Origin: Deltaproteobacteria bacterium
GTDB lineage: Bacteria; Desulfobacterota; GWC2-55-46; DRQE01
Reading direction: 5' to 3'
Assembly (NCBI GenBank): GCA_030631875.1
Contig: DAOVKH010000032.1
Location: forward strand, 1-11,260
Length of the DNA: 11,260 nt
Position 1 is the stretch's first letter. Each line of letters starts with the position of its first letter. The translations under genes and the position numbers were made by a program. Positions 5,412-11,260 of this stretch are shown here, piece by piece. Below the pieces are notes generated by a model. The model searched no databases. It had not been told where the DNA came from and was given only the letters and a program-made list of their open reading frames with translations.

Positions 5412-7088
5412 ATGATAAAAACATTAAAATTCAAATTTGGCAGAGCTCCTGGGGTACCACCGGAAGTAATTGATACCCCATCAATAACCGTATTTGTCGG
5501 TCCTAACAATGCAGGCAAAAGTAAAGTTTTAAGCGAAATTCAGCAGTTTTGTCATAACGGAAAAACAGCTTCCCGTAACGTTATCCTAGATAATATAGAA
5601 TTCGAAAATCTTTCAGAGGATGAAGCGAAGAGTAAAATAGAGCACGTCACACTTAATCCCGGAGTGGGTGAAACGTTACGTGCAGGCCACATACTTGTTG
5701 GTAAAAAAGACACCAGGCATCAAGTCCTCCAAAACGAGATTTTAAATGCGTTAAAGAAGCCTAATACTCACCATGAGCAATTTTGCCGATGGTATCTATT
5801 GTATAATACACTATTCCTTGGCGGAACAAGCAGAATGAATCTCATTAGTGCGCAAAACGCTGGGAATCTTCAAGTCCCCCCTAAAAATACTTTACAAGTC
5901 CTGTTCAGAGATAATGCTAAAAGGGAGGAAGTTCGCCGTATCATTTACGACTCTTTAGGGTTCTACTTTGTTATTGACCCAACGAACCTTGGCCAATTGC
6001 AACTGCGTTTTTCAGGCTCTCCTCCATCGAATGAAATTGAGGAGAAAGGAATACATGACGATGCCGTACAGTTTCACTCACGAGCAAAACCAATTACTGA
6101 AACTAGTGATGGCGTGAGAGCTTTTACAGGTATGATTATGGAAGTAATCGCTGGCGACCCTTCCGTGTTGTTAATTGATGAACCTGAAGCGTTCTTACAC
6201 CCATCACTATCATTCACTTTAGGGAAGGAAGTTGCAATTGCCAGCAATCATTCTGGTAAACGACTATTTGTTTCAACTCATAGCTCAAATTTTGTTATGG
6301 GCTGTATTCACTCCGGTGTTCCTGTTAATATCGTTAGGCTCACTTATAGCAATAATATTCCAACCGTAAGGGTGCTACCGAGTGACGATATTTTGCATTT
6401 AATGAGGAACCCTCTTTTGCGCTCAACAGGTACTCTTGGAGGTCTTTTCTTCGAATTTGTAATTGTAACTGAAGCCGACACAGACCGAGCTTTTTACCAA
6501 GAGATCAATGAAAGATTGCTTAGATATAATCCGGAGTTAGGGATACCTAATTGTTTATTTCTTAATGCACAGAATAAGCAAACCGTCAAGACAATCATCA
6601 AGCCACTTCGCGAATTAGGCATACCGGTAGTGGGAATTGTGGATATTGATATACTTAAGGACGGAGGAAAAACCTGGTCCACCTTCCTTGAGAGCGGTTT
6701 TATACCACCAATTGAACATGGACCACTTGCTTCTTTACGAAGCGAGATAAAAAGAAAAATTGAGGATACAGGAAAGGACATGAAAAAGAATGGAGGTATT
6801 GAATTATTAAATCCTGATGACAAGGAAGCTGCAAACAATTTATTTGACAAGTTAGGAGAATATGGACTATTCGTTGTTCGTAAAGGTGAGCTTGAATCTT
6901 GGTTGTCCCAAATGGGGGTGGGGGCGGGCAAACACGGACCAAGCTGGTTAATAGATATTTTCGAGAAAATGGGTGAGGACCCAGATGCAAATGGTTATTT
7001 GAAGCCAACCTCCGGAGACGTATGGGATTTTATGGGCGAATTAAAAAAGTGGCTTACAAGTCCAACGCGAAAAGGCATCCCATCATGA
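5412..7088 (+). CDS. Solitary OLD-family ATPase with TOPRIM nuclease domain
   Basis: The 558-aa protein couples an ABC-type ATPase to a TOPRIM domain, the layout of overcoming-lysogenization-defect (OLD) endonucleases, several of which act in phage defence. Seen in order: Walker A GPNNAGKS (30-37), a long helical insert, a signature-like ETSDGVRAFTGM (230-241), Walker B VLLIDEPEAFLHP (252-264) with D256/E257, H-loop STHS (288-291), then TOPRIM glutamate E354 (VTEADTD), the D-x-D pair D411/D413 (GIVDID) and KGELESW (491-497). All key residues are present, so it looks active. The ATG at 5412 has GAGG at good spacing; an upstream in-frame TTG (5376) is less likely. The gene is visibly AT-richer than the genes around it and lies beside tRNAs, suggesting transfer. 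No GajB helicase, reverse transcriptase or other partner is adjacent, so class 1 (stand-alone) OLD is the best guess. Confidence 0.88.
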   Translation: MIKTLKFKFGRAPGVPPEVIDTPSITVFVGPNNAGKSKVLSEIQQFCHNGKTASRNVILDNIEFENLSEDEAKSKIEHVTLNPGVGETLRAGHILVGKKDTRHQVLQNEILNALKKPNTHHEQFCRWYLLYNTLFLGGTSRMNLISAQNAGNLQVPPKNTLQVLFRDNAKREEVRRIIYDSLGFYFVIDPTNLGQLQLRFSGSPPSNEIEEKGIHDDAVQFHSRAKPITETSDGVRAFTGMIMEVIAGDPSVLLIDEPEAFLHPSLSFTLGKEVAIASNHSGKRLFVSTHSSNFVMGCIHSGVPVNIVRLTYSNNIPTVRVLPSDDILHLMRNPLLRSTGTLGGLFFEFVIVTEADTDRAFYQEINERLLRYNPELGIPNCLFLNAQNKQTVKTIIKPLRELGIPVVGIVDIDILKDGGKTWSTFLESGFIPPIEHGPLASLRSEIKRKIEDTGKDMKKNGGIELLNPDDKEAANNLFDKLGEYGLFVVRKGELESWLSQMGVGAGKHGPSWLIDIFEKMGEDPDANGYLKPTSGDVWDFMGELKKWLTSPTRKGIPS

Positions 7089-7127
7089 CAGTCTCATAGG
7101 CCAGGCTGTGCCACCCTTCTTAGCCCC

Positions 7128-7156
7128 TTTTCAAAACTTAAATTACGAGCTATAAT
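7128..7156 (+). promoter_or_regulatory. Promoter of the HPF gene
   Basis: A perfect -10 TATAAT (7151-7156) is preceded after 17 nt by TTTTCA (7128-7133, 4 of 6). The inferred start near 7163 gives a leader of about 43 nt that ends in a strong GGAGGT site. Confidence 0.6.
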
Positions 7157-7205
7157 AGTCTTATAGCCCTATCACCACAACAACTTAAACCCGGAGGTAA
7201 ACAAT

Positions 7206-7772
7206 ATGCAACTGCCATTACAGATCACCTTTCGCAACATGGATTCGTCGGAGGCCTTGGATGCAAGGGTCAGGAGCGAGGCCGAAAAACTGGATCTACT
7301 CTATGATAAGATAACGAGTTGCCGTGTCGTCGTGGAGGCGGACCATAAGCATAAGCACAAGGGCAACACCTACCATGTGAGGGTCGACCTGACCGTCCCG
7401 GGCAGTGAACTGGTGGCGAGCAGGGAGCCCGAAGAGCATCAGGCGCACGAGGACGTATACGTGGCTGTCCGCGACGCCTTCAACGCGGTAGGTCGGCAGT
7501 TGAAAACGTACGTCGACCGCATCCGTCGGGACGTGAAGACGCACGAAGTCCCCCTGCACGGTAAGGTCTCGGAGCTATACAGTGAGAAGGACTTCGGGAG
7601 GATCGAAAGCTCGGACGGTAGTGTTATCTACTTCCATAGGAACAGCGTCCTGAACGCTGACTTTGACAAGCTGGAGGTCGGCACGGAGGTCAGGTTCGCG
7701 GAGGAAGATGGCGACGATGGCCCGCAGGCCAGCACCGTGAAGGTCGTAGGGAAGCATCACCTCGTGGATTGA
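7206..7772 (+). CDS. hpf: HPF/RaiA ribosome-associated protein fused to a cold-shock domain
   Basis: The 188-aa protein has two parts. Residues 1 to about 108 form a ribosome hibernation factor/RaiA (S30AE) domain, with a beta-strand start (MQLPLQITFRNMDSS), a VVVEADHKHKHKGNTYHVR strand pair and a helix DVYVAVRDAFNAVGRQLKTY. Residues about 117-188 form a cold-shock (OB-fold) domain with RNP1-like KDFGRI (128-133) and RNP2-like VIYFHRNSV (140-148). HPF domains bind the 30S subunit near the A/P sites and silence ribosomes; the OB domain should add RNA contact. This fusion is known in several proteobacteria and differs from the long-HPF of Firmicutes, whose C-terminal domain dimerises ribosomes. 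The ATG at 7206 follows GGAGGT. Its GC-rich codon use contrasts sharply with the upstream OLD gene. A hairpin at 7781 probably ends the transcript. Confidence 0.92.
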   Translation: MQLPLQITFRNMDSSEALDARVRSEAEKLDLLYDKITSCRVVVEADHKHKHKGNTYHVRVDLTVPGSELVASREPEEHQAHEDVYVAVRDAFNAVGRQLKTYVDRIRRDVKTHEVPLHGKVSELYSEKDFGRIESSDGSVIYFHRNSVLNADFDKLEVGTEVRFAEEDGDDGPQASTVKVVGKHHLVD

Positions 7773-7780
7773 GGTCCATA

Positions 7781-7816
7781 GGTGGGCCGTGCCCACCGTT
7801 CTTGCTCCCCTTTTTT
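7781..7816 (+). terminator. Probable terminator of hpf
   Basis: GGTGGGC-CGT-GCCCACC (7781-7797) is a perfect 7-bp hairpin 9 nt after the stop codon. A run of six T (7811-7816) follows after 13 nt, further away than usual. A decayed relative of the same segment follows the OLD gene at 7096-7141. Confidence 0.5.
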
Positions 7817-7836
7817 AAAACCTTTATAACTGTTAA

Positions 7837-7959
7837 GCGGCAAAGAGAACGGTGCAAATACGAGGCGTGTGAGATATTGAGAGCGAGTCGTACCAAAAGG
7901 TACGTCGAGCGAACAAATATCGAAGCAGAACAAAGTAGTTGTGCCGTTCTCAAAGCCGC
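7837..7959 (+). repeat. Structured repeat family, copy B
   Basis: P1 is GCGGC (7837-7841) with GCCGC (7955-7959). A symmetric AAA/AAA internal loop follows, then P2 pairs GAGAACGGTGC (7845-7855) with GTGCCGTTCTC (7941-7951), including two G-T pairs. P3 is GATATT with AATATC, and P4 is CGTACC with GGTACG around AAAA. It fills the gap between the convergent hpf and glycosyltransferase-like genes and ends 6 nt before the latter's stop codon, so it could act as a bidirectional transcript end, although no T-run follows it. Confidence 0.82.
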
Positions 7960-7964
7960 AAGTA

Positions 7965-9206
7965 CTAGTCTATCAACAACTGCCGTACCCTCTCACAACA
8001 CTCCGGGTTAGCTTGTATATTTTTATGCATCTGCTCCCAATCCTTCTGAAAGCGCAGTAGTGTATCGAAGCTGTCGCGCGGACTGTCAAGCGTGCGCTTT
8101 GCGACGGCTATGTTCTCTAAACACTCAAGTGCGTCTTCATTGTGCCCTCGCGCTAAATAATCTATGGCGAGGAGGTTGGTCGTATGAAGAAAGCGTTCCA
8201 TAAGGTCTTCGCCGAGGAAGGCGGCCGGATACGGTCCGAGGTCTTCGATCTTGACCTTGTTCATATTGGGGACAGGTACCTGCTCCATAAGTTTCATACG
8301 CTCATAGGTGAAGCGGATAATATCCTGACGCAGAGCCTTCCACGTATGGTGCGGTTTGGGCGGCGGGTCGTGGACGATGGATAGTGAGCGGTGCATAAAG
8401 AAGTTATACCCGAACATCCGGGCATTGATGAGGTAGTCTATGTCTTCCCCCCTTGGGATGCGGCGGTCGAAGGGGAGCCTCTGGTATAGGTGTTTGGTCA
8501 GTGCCATGCATCCGCCGAAGACCATTGGGGTCTCAACGAGCTCGGGCAGGTCGTTCCCTTCGAGAAGCATCTCGTAGGTCTTGTTTATGTAATTGTTTAT
8601 CGGCCAGAAGGTAGCCCACGGCTCGTCCCTTTTGTTTGTCTGCCATGTGCCGTCAGGGTTCAGGTAGTGGCCGGCGAGACCGTCCACAGTCTTTCCGTGT
8701 ATCCTGCTTCCAAGCGTTTTGACGATCTTATCGAGAAAGTTTGGGTCGGTTATATATTCGTCGTCGTCTACCATTATCACACGTTCGGCACCGATAATGG
8801 AGCTGAGAATAAGCGTAGTGTTACGGATGTTGCTGTACCCTTCCACCTCCAGGAATCCGTTGCCTGCGTGTGGAAGTTCCTTCATTATCTCCGTGCATAT
8901 ATCCAACGCGCCTGAGTTGAAGAGGTATACGTTACCGGAGAGTTCTCGCCTGACCTCCTTGACTATGGCCCTCGTCTTTCGGGTCATCTCTTCTTGGATA
9001 TCGGGACTTCCGGCTCCGGCCACGATGAGAACGTCGAAGTCGTGTCCCTTAATAGTATTGAGGCTCTCGATACAGCGGGCAAGCGTGCCTTCGGTATTTA
9101 GCGGCGTGGGGTGGTCGTAGGTTACCGCGTCGTTGTTTATATCGGGCTCTTCGGCCCTCCAGTAGGTGGGGATGATAATGAGATTTTCTGTTTGCGCCAT
9201 CTTCAT
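7965..9206 (-). CDS. GT-A-fold (family 2-like) glycosyltransferase, substrate unknown
   Basis: The 413-aa soluble protein resembles nucleotide-sugar glycosyltransferases of the GT-A fold. It begins with a Rossmann-like strand LIIIPTYWR (9-17), followed by DVLIVAGAGSPD (58-69), a GYSNIRNT segment (123-130) and the metal-binding acidic cluster VIMVDDDEYI (143-152). Then come FGGCMALTKHLYQRLPFD (230-247), the acceptor-side acidic motif PRGEDIDY (251-258) and VHDPPP (278-283). The C-terminal 110 residues are helical. No membrane segment or signal peptide is seen. I cannot name the sugar or acceptor; a compatible-solute synthase of the glycerate type is one option I cannot support further. The ATG at 9206 has GGAGG five bases upstream; a second ATG lies two codons later. 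It is transcribed divergently from the c-di-GMP riboswitch unit. Confidence 0.7.
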   Translation of the reverse strand: MKMAQTENLIIIPTYWRAEEPDINNDAVTYDHPTPLNTEGTLARCIESLNTIKGHDFDVLIVAGAGSPDIQEEMTRKTRAIVKEVRRELSGNVYLFNSGALDICTEIMKELPHAGNGFLEVEGYSNIRNTTLILSSIIGAERVIMVDDDEYITDPNFLDKIVKTLGSRIHGKTVDGLAGHYLNPDGTWQTNKRDEPWATFWPINNYINKTYEMLLEGNDLPELVETPMVFGGCMALTKHLYQRLPFDRRIPRGEDIDYLINARMFGYNFFMHRSLSIVHDPPPKPHHTWKALRQDIIRFTYERMKLMEQVPVPNMNKVKIEDLGPYPAAFLGEDLMERFLHTTNLLAIDYLARGHNEDALECLENIAVAKRTLDSPRDSFDTLLRFQKDWEQMHKNIQANPECCERVRQLLID

Positions 9207-9226
9207 TGTATCCTCCTTAGACTTGT

Positions 9227-9255
9227 ACTATATCAAACTTTAGGCCGCATGTCAT
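9227..9255 (-). promoter_or_regulatory. Promoter of the glycosyltransferase-like gene
   Basis: On the minus strand ATGACA (9255-9250) and TATAGT (9232-9227) are 17 nt apart, each five of six to consensus. The expected start near 9220 gives a very short leader holding the GGAGG site. Confidence 0.6.
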
Positions 9256-9279
9256 CCAGGCGTCGTTAACCGCTTCTCC

Positions 9280-9308
9280 TTGACACCACTCCCAAAACCA
9301 GTTATCAT
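9280..9308 (+). promoter_or_regulatory. Promoter of the c-di-GMP riboswitch unit
   Basis: A perfect TTGACA (9280-9285) and TATCAT (9303-9308, five of six) are exactly 17 nt apart. The predicted start near 9315 puts the riboswitch at the 5' end of the RNA. It is back to back with the minus-strand promoter at 9227-9255. Confidence 0.75.
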
Positions 9309-9334
9309 TATACCAGTAGTAAGAAATAAGAACA

Positions 9335-9430
9335 TCATCGATAATGGCAAACCACGGGTAACTGTGGGACGCAAAGCTACCTGCCCGAGGCAACACGTTG
9401 CCGGGTCGAGGGGTCACCGAAGGATGCAGT
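9335..9430 (+). promoter_or_regulatory. c-di-GMP-I riboswitch (GEMM-I)
   Basis: The conserved GEMM-I blocks appear in order: GGCAAACC (9346-9353), GGGACGCAAAGC (9366-9377) and GGGGTCACCGAAGG (9410-9423). The first helix closes on a GTAA loop (CCACGG/CTGTGG), a GNRA tetraloop as the class needs for its tertiary docking. The second arm contains GGCAAC/GTTGCC (9389-9394 and 9398-9403). It senses the second messenger cyclic di-GMP. A terminator begins 15-20 nt downstream and the regulated gene follows, so transcriptional control is inferred; the sign of the response cannot be read directly. Confidence 0.92.
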
Positions 9431-9444
9431 ATGCCTTTACTTAA

Positions 9445-9482
9445 AAGGTCTGCCCTCATCTGTCGGCAGGCCTTTTTTTTAT
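9445..9482 (+). terminator. Riboswitch expression-platform terminator
   Basis: AAGGTCTGCC (9445-9454) pairs with GGCAGGCCTT (9465-9474) over a 10-nt loop, giving a 10-bp stem with one G-T pair. It runs into eight T (9473-9480). It lies between the c-di-GMP aptamer and the PepSY-like gene. Confidence 0.88.
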
Positions 9483-9535
9483 TTCGGCGCCTTCGTAACA
9501 CTCAAAGGGGACCCCCCCAGCAGGAGGTAGTGGAA

Positions 9536-9826
9536 ATGAAGAAGACAACACAGGCGGTAATCATGGCGGTAGTATTTGTAGCAGTTGCGGCAAGCAGTGT
9601 CTTTGCCGACGTTGAGGCAGTGCCCATAACCGATAGGCGTGCCGTACAGATAGCCAAGGGGCAGGTCGCAGGCAAGCTCTTCGATATTGAGCGTGAGTCC
9701 AATATGATAGAGGTTCGCATTACCCGTAGGGGCGAGCTAATCGAGATTTATATAGATGAACGCACAGGCGAGGTTATGATGATAGAGAACCACGCTACTG
9801 AGTTCGAGTCAGGTAATCATCACTAA
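9536..9826 (+). CDS. Small exported PepSY-like protein under c-di-GMP riboswitch control
   Basis: The 96-aa product starts with a signal peptide: KK, a hydrophobic core of about 15 residues, and a likely cleavage after SSVFA (residue 24). The mature part of about 72 residues looks like one PepSY domain: a helix AVQIAKGQVAGKLFDIERE, a strand MIEVRITRRGELIEI and the typical YIDERTGEVMMIE ending. PepSY domains are small secreted or membrane-tethered modules, some of which inhibit peptidases; a single-domain protein like this has no settled role. It ends in NHH. The ATG at 9536 has AGGAGG eight bases upstream. Promoter, aptamer and terminator precede it, so expression should follow c-di-GMP level, linking it to surface or motility lifestyle. 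A hairpin at 9851 closes the unit. PepSY assignment is by pattern only. Confidence 0.85.
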   Translation: MKKTTQAVIMAVVFVAVAASSVFADVEAVPITDRRAVQIAKGQVAGKLFDIERESNMIEVRITRRGELIEIYIDERTGEVMMIENHATEFESGNHH

Positions 9827-9850
9827 TTAGATATAGGATATATCTTAAAG

Positions 9851-9887
9851 AGGGGTGCGGCGTATTCATGCCGTGCCCCTTCTTAGT
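9851..9887 (+). terminator. Terminator after the PepSY-like gene
   Basis: AGGGGTGCGGC (9851-9861) pairs with GCCGTGCCCCT (9870-9880) over an 8-nt loop: 11 bp with two G-T pairs. The trailing TCTTAGTTT is only moderately T-rich. Confidence 0.65.
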
Positions 9888-9912
9888 TTATGAGGCGCAC
9901 CTTCTGCCTCCA

Positions 9913-9941
9913 TTGAAACCACATCCATTACAGGGTATAAT
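9913..9941 (+). promoter_or_regulatory. Promoter upstream of repeat copy C and the FAD oxidoreductase
   Basis: TTGAAA (9913-9918) and a perfect TATAAT (9936-9941) are exactly 17 nt apart, close to ideal sigma70. The expected start near 9948 would give an mRNA leader of about 195 nt containing the whole of repeat copy C before the coding region at 10143. Confidence 0.72.
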
Positions 9942-9976
9942 AGATAATTCCACTCAAGAGTAGAGAATACAATCTT

Positions 9977-10114
9977 TTGCGGCAAAGAGAAGTGCCTGTA
10001 TTCAAGGGGTCAGTGGACCCGTAGCTTGCGAGGAGTGTAGAGTGAAACTGTACTTTTAGGTACGTTGAACGATACACGACGAGCGTAACGCAGAAGACGG
10101 GCATCTTATCGCGA
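9977..10114 (+). repeat. Structured repeat family, copy C
   Basis: The copy opens TTGCGGCAAAGAGAAG like copies A and B. Outer pairing is TTGCG with CGCGA. P2 is AG-TGCCTGT (9991-9999) with ACGGGCATCT, with one bulge. P3 is GTGTA (10035-10039) with TACAC (10073-10077), and P4 is GTAC with GTAC around TTTTAG (10050-10063). It carries an extra hairpin GGGTC/GACCC (10007-10020) absent from A and B. Its 3' GAGCGTAACGCAGA matches copy A. It is the most diverged copy and lies in the likely 5' leader of the FAD oxidoreductase gene. The rest of the 316-nt gap between genes (9827-10142) holds the terminator at 9851, the promoter at 9913 and nothing else I can identify. Confidence 0.75.
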
Positions 10115-10142
10115 CGTTTAAAATTCATCGGAGTTTTTCTAA

Positions 10143-11260
10143 TTGACACACAATAAGACCACAGCCGGAACCATGCACTTAGATAACGTTGCCCCGGATT
10201 CCTTAGGAGGGATTCCGCGCCAGCGCGTAAATCCGCCGAGGTGGGGTGACGCTGATGCGTGGCAGGCCTTTATAGAAGACCTTAAAGCCGCAGGCATTGA
10301 GGTCAAGGTAGGGCGCGCCGAGCGTGCGATATTCGTAACCGACGCAGGAGGGCTTGCCTACGGCATGCCGCACGGGATTTTGAGGCCATCTTCGGCTGAG
10401 GATATAGCAGAGGTATTGAAGGCCGCCCAGCGCCACCAAGTTCCCGTTACGGTCAGGGGCGGCGGCCTTGGCACAGAGGGCGAGGCCGTTGCCTTTGGCG
10501 GACTTTTAATCGACATGAGTGCCATACACAGCGTCATTGATATAGATGACACGAATATGACCGTACGTGTAGAGGGCGGAATATTCTGGCACGAGTTGGC
10601 AGAGGTCTTGCGCCGCCGTGGGTTAGATTACCTCTCCGCACCCCTTAACTTCACATCAACGGTCGGCGGTGTATTGGGTGTTGGCGGAGTAGACATAAAC
10701 TCTCCAAAGTATGGTTTGAGTGCAGATCAGGCCGTGGCCTTAAAGGTCGTAACCCCGACGGGCGATATAGTCGAGTGTAGTCAGGTGGAGAACGCGGAAC
10801 TCTTCGAGCGTGTCATATTAGGCTACGGTCAATTCGGCGTGATAGCCGAGGCTACACTTAAGATACGCAAATTTACGCCCATGAAGATGCGCTATCTTTA
10901 TTACTCAACCCTTCGTACGGCCATAGAAGACCTGCGAAGTATAGTTGAATCCGAGGCATCGGATTACTCCGGCATACTTACGATAATGGATAGGGCGATA
11001 ACCCTGCTCATTGGCTTCGATAGTAAAGAGCGTGAAGAAGAATTTATAGAGAAGACGGAACCGTCCCTGAGAGGCCACGGCGAGCTTGGCTTTGCGGTGC
11101 GGATGGGTCTTTACTACGCGCTCCGTCCGTGGAAGCTCGGCGAGTCTTTGTATATGTTAAAGAGAAGGCTGACACTCTTCCCCGACCTTCAGCGTAAGGA
11201 GTTCATGGCGGAGGGCAACCTTGTAGACCGTACTGTTATATTTTCGCGCGCCGTTTGGAA
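10143..11260 (+). CDS. FAD-dependent oxidoreductase (PCMH/FAD_binding_4 type), 3' end beyond window
   Basis: The 372 codons present encode a vanillyl-alcohol-oxidase-type flavoenzyme. From a TTG start at 10143, the FAD domain shows VRGGGLGTEGEA (104-115, pyrophosphate loop), LLIDMSAIHSV (121-131), VRVEGGIFWHEL (141-152), STVGGVLGVGGVDINSPKYG (172-191), VVTPTGDIVECS (202-213) and GYGQFGVIAEATL (227-239). The order and the last motifs recall cytokinin-dehydrogenase-like and D-lactate/alditol-type oxidases. The histidine that binds FAD covalently in the GHS loop of some relatives is absent (GGGL here), so FAD is probably non-covalent. TTG 10143 has GGAG nine bases upstream; ATG 10173 is the alternative, with a weaker site. 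Substrate is unknown. The leader probably contains structured repeat copy C. Start position is the least certain point. Confidence 0.85.
   Translation, partial: MTHNKTTAGTMHLDNVAPDSLGGIPRQRVNPPRWGDADAWQAFIEDLKAAGIEVKVGRAERAIFVTDAGGLAYGMPHGILRPSSAEDIAEVLKAAQRHQVPVTVRGGGLGTEGEAVAFGGLLIDMSAIHSVIDIDDTNMTVRVEGGIFWHELAEVLRRRGLDYLSAPLNFTSTVGGVLGVGGVDINSPKYGLSADQAVALKVVTPTGDIVECSQVENAELFERVILGYGQFGVIAEATLKIRKFTPMKMRYLYYSTLRTAIEDLRSIVESEASDYSGILTIMDRAITLLIGFDSKEREEEFIEKTEPSLRGHGELGFAVRMGLYYALRPWKLGESLYMLKRRLTLFPDLQRKEFMAEGNLVDRTVIFSRAVW

Noticed and set aside
5412..7088. Gabija or retron system
   Set aside because: The nuclease resembles GajA and retron-associated OLD effectors, but no UvrD-like helicase or reverse transcriptase gene is next to it in the window.
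5131..7205. Integrated island with tRNA attachment repeats
   Set aside because: No repeat of the tRNA-Arg or tRNA-Ser 3' end was seen on the far side of the OLD gene, and no integrase gene is present.
7769..8011. Open frame sharing an LRASRT-type peptide with another frame at 5212-5424
   Set aside because: The shared peptide comes from the common DNA of repeat copies A and B, not from related proteins; neither frame has a start signal.
9217..9501. Minus-strand open frame of 94 codons with an aromatic-rich C-terminus
   Set aside because: It runs antisense through the c-di-GMP riboswitch and its terminator and overlaps both divergent promoters; no ribosome-binding site or family motif.

Overview
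The window looks like a chromosomal segment of a moderate-GC, Gram-negative-type bacterium that probably lives without oxygen. Thiamine-thiazole synthesis uses a radical-SAM tyrosine lyase with two iron-sulfur cluster motifs rather than an oxygen-using glycine oxidase, and gene control relies on riboswitches (TPP and c-di-GMP-I). This combination fits Desulfobacterota/Deltaproteobacteria or Nitrospirota-like lineages, but no marker here fixes the phylum; that placement is inference.

Left part (1-4275, minus strand): a thiamine operon. Reading right to left: a sigma70-like promoter (4245-4273), two short palindromic repeats, a TPP riboswitch (about 4064-4168), an intrinsic terminator whose U-tract touches the first start codon (4011-4046), a HydG-type tyrosine lyase acting as ThiH (4009-2642), thiS (overlapping by 4 nt), thiG, a 237-bp gap with two more copies of the same palindromic repeat, lgt, and thiE (overlapping lgt and cut by the window edge). 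The tyrosine lyase would supply dehydroglycine, ThiS the sulfur, ThiG would build the thiazole, and ThiE would join thiazole and pyrimidine. Lgt, a lipoprotein-modifying membrane enzyme, is an unrelated passenger.

Middle part: a zinc-ribbon protein (4842-4276, minus) that may be translated from a leaderless mRNA; tRNA-Ser(GCT) and tRNA-Arg(ACG); then a solitary, AT-richer OLD-family ATPase/TOPRIM nuclease gene (5412-7088) with its own promoter, likely acquired horizontally. Next comes an HPF/RaiA ribosome-hibernation protein fused to a cold-shock domain (7206-7772).

Right part: a GT-A-fold glycosyltransferase-like gene (9206-7965, minus) is divergent from a complete c-di-GMP switch: consensus promoter, GEMM-I (c-di-GMP-I) riboswitch, terminator, and a small secreted PepSY-like protein (9536-9826). 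A consensus promoter (9913-9941) then leads into an FAD-dependent oxidoreductase gene (from about 10143, cut by the window end).

The most unusual signal is a family of structured repeats of about 120-140 bp with three diverged copies (5166-5287 minus, 7837-7959 plus, 9977-10114 plus). They share short sequence blocks, and four nested stems remain complementary even though the paired bases differ between copies. It is either an undescribed structured RNA or a palindromic mobile element. One copy lies in the probable 5' leader of the FAD oxidoreductase gene, one in a convergent gap, and one beside the OLD nuclease.
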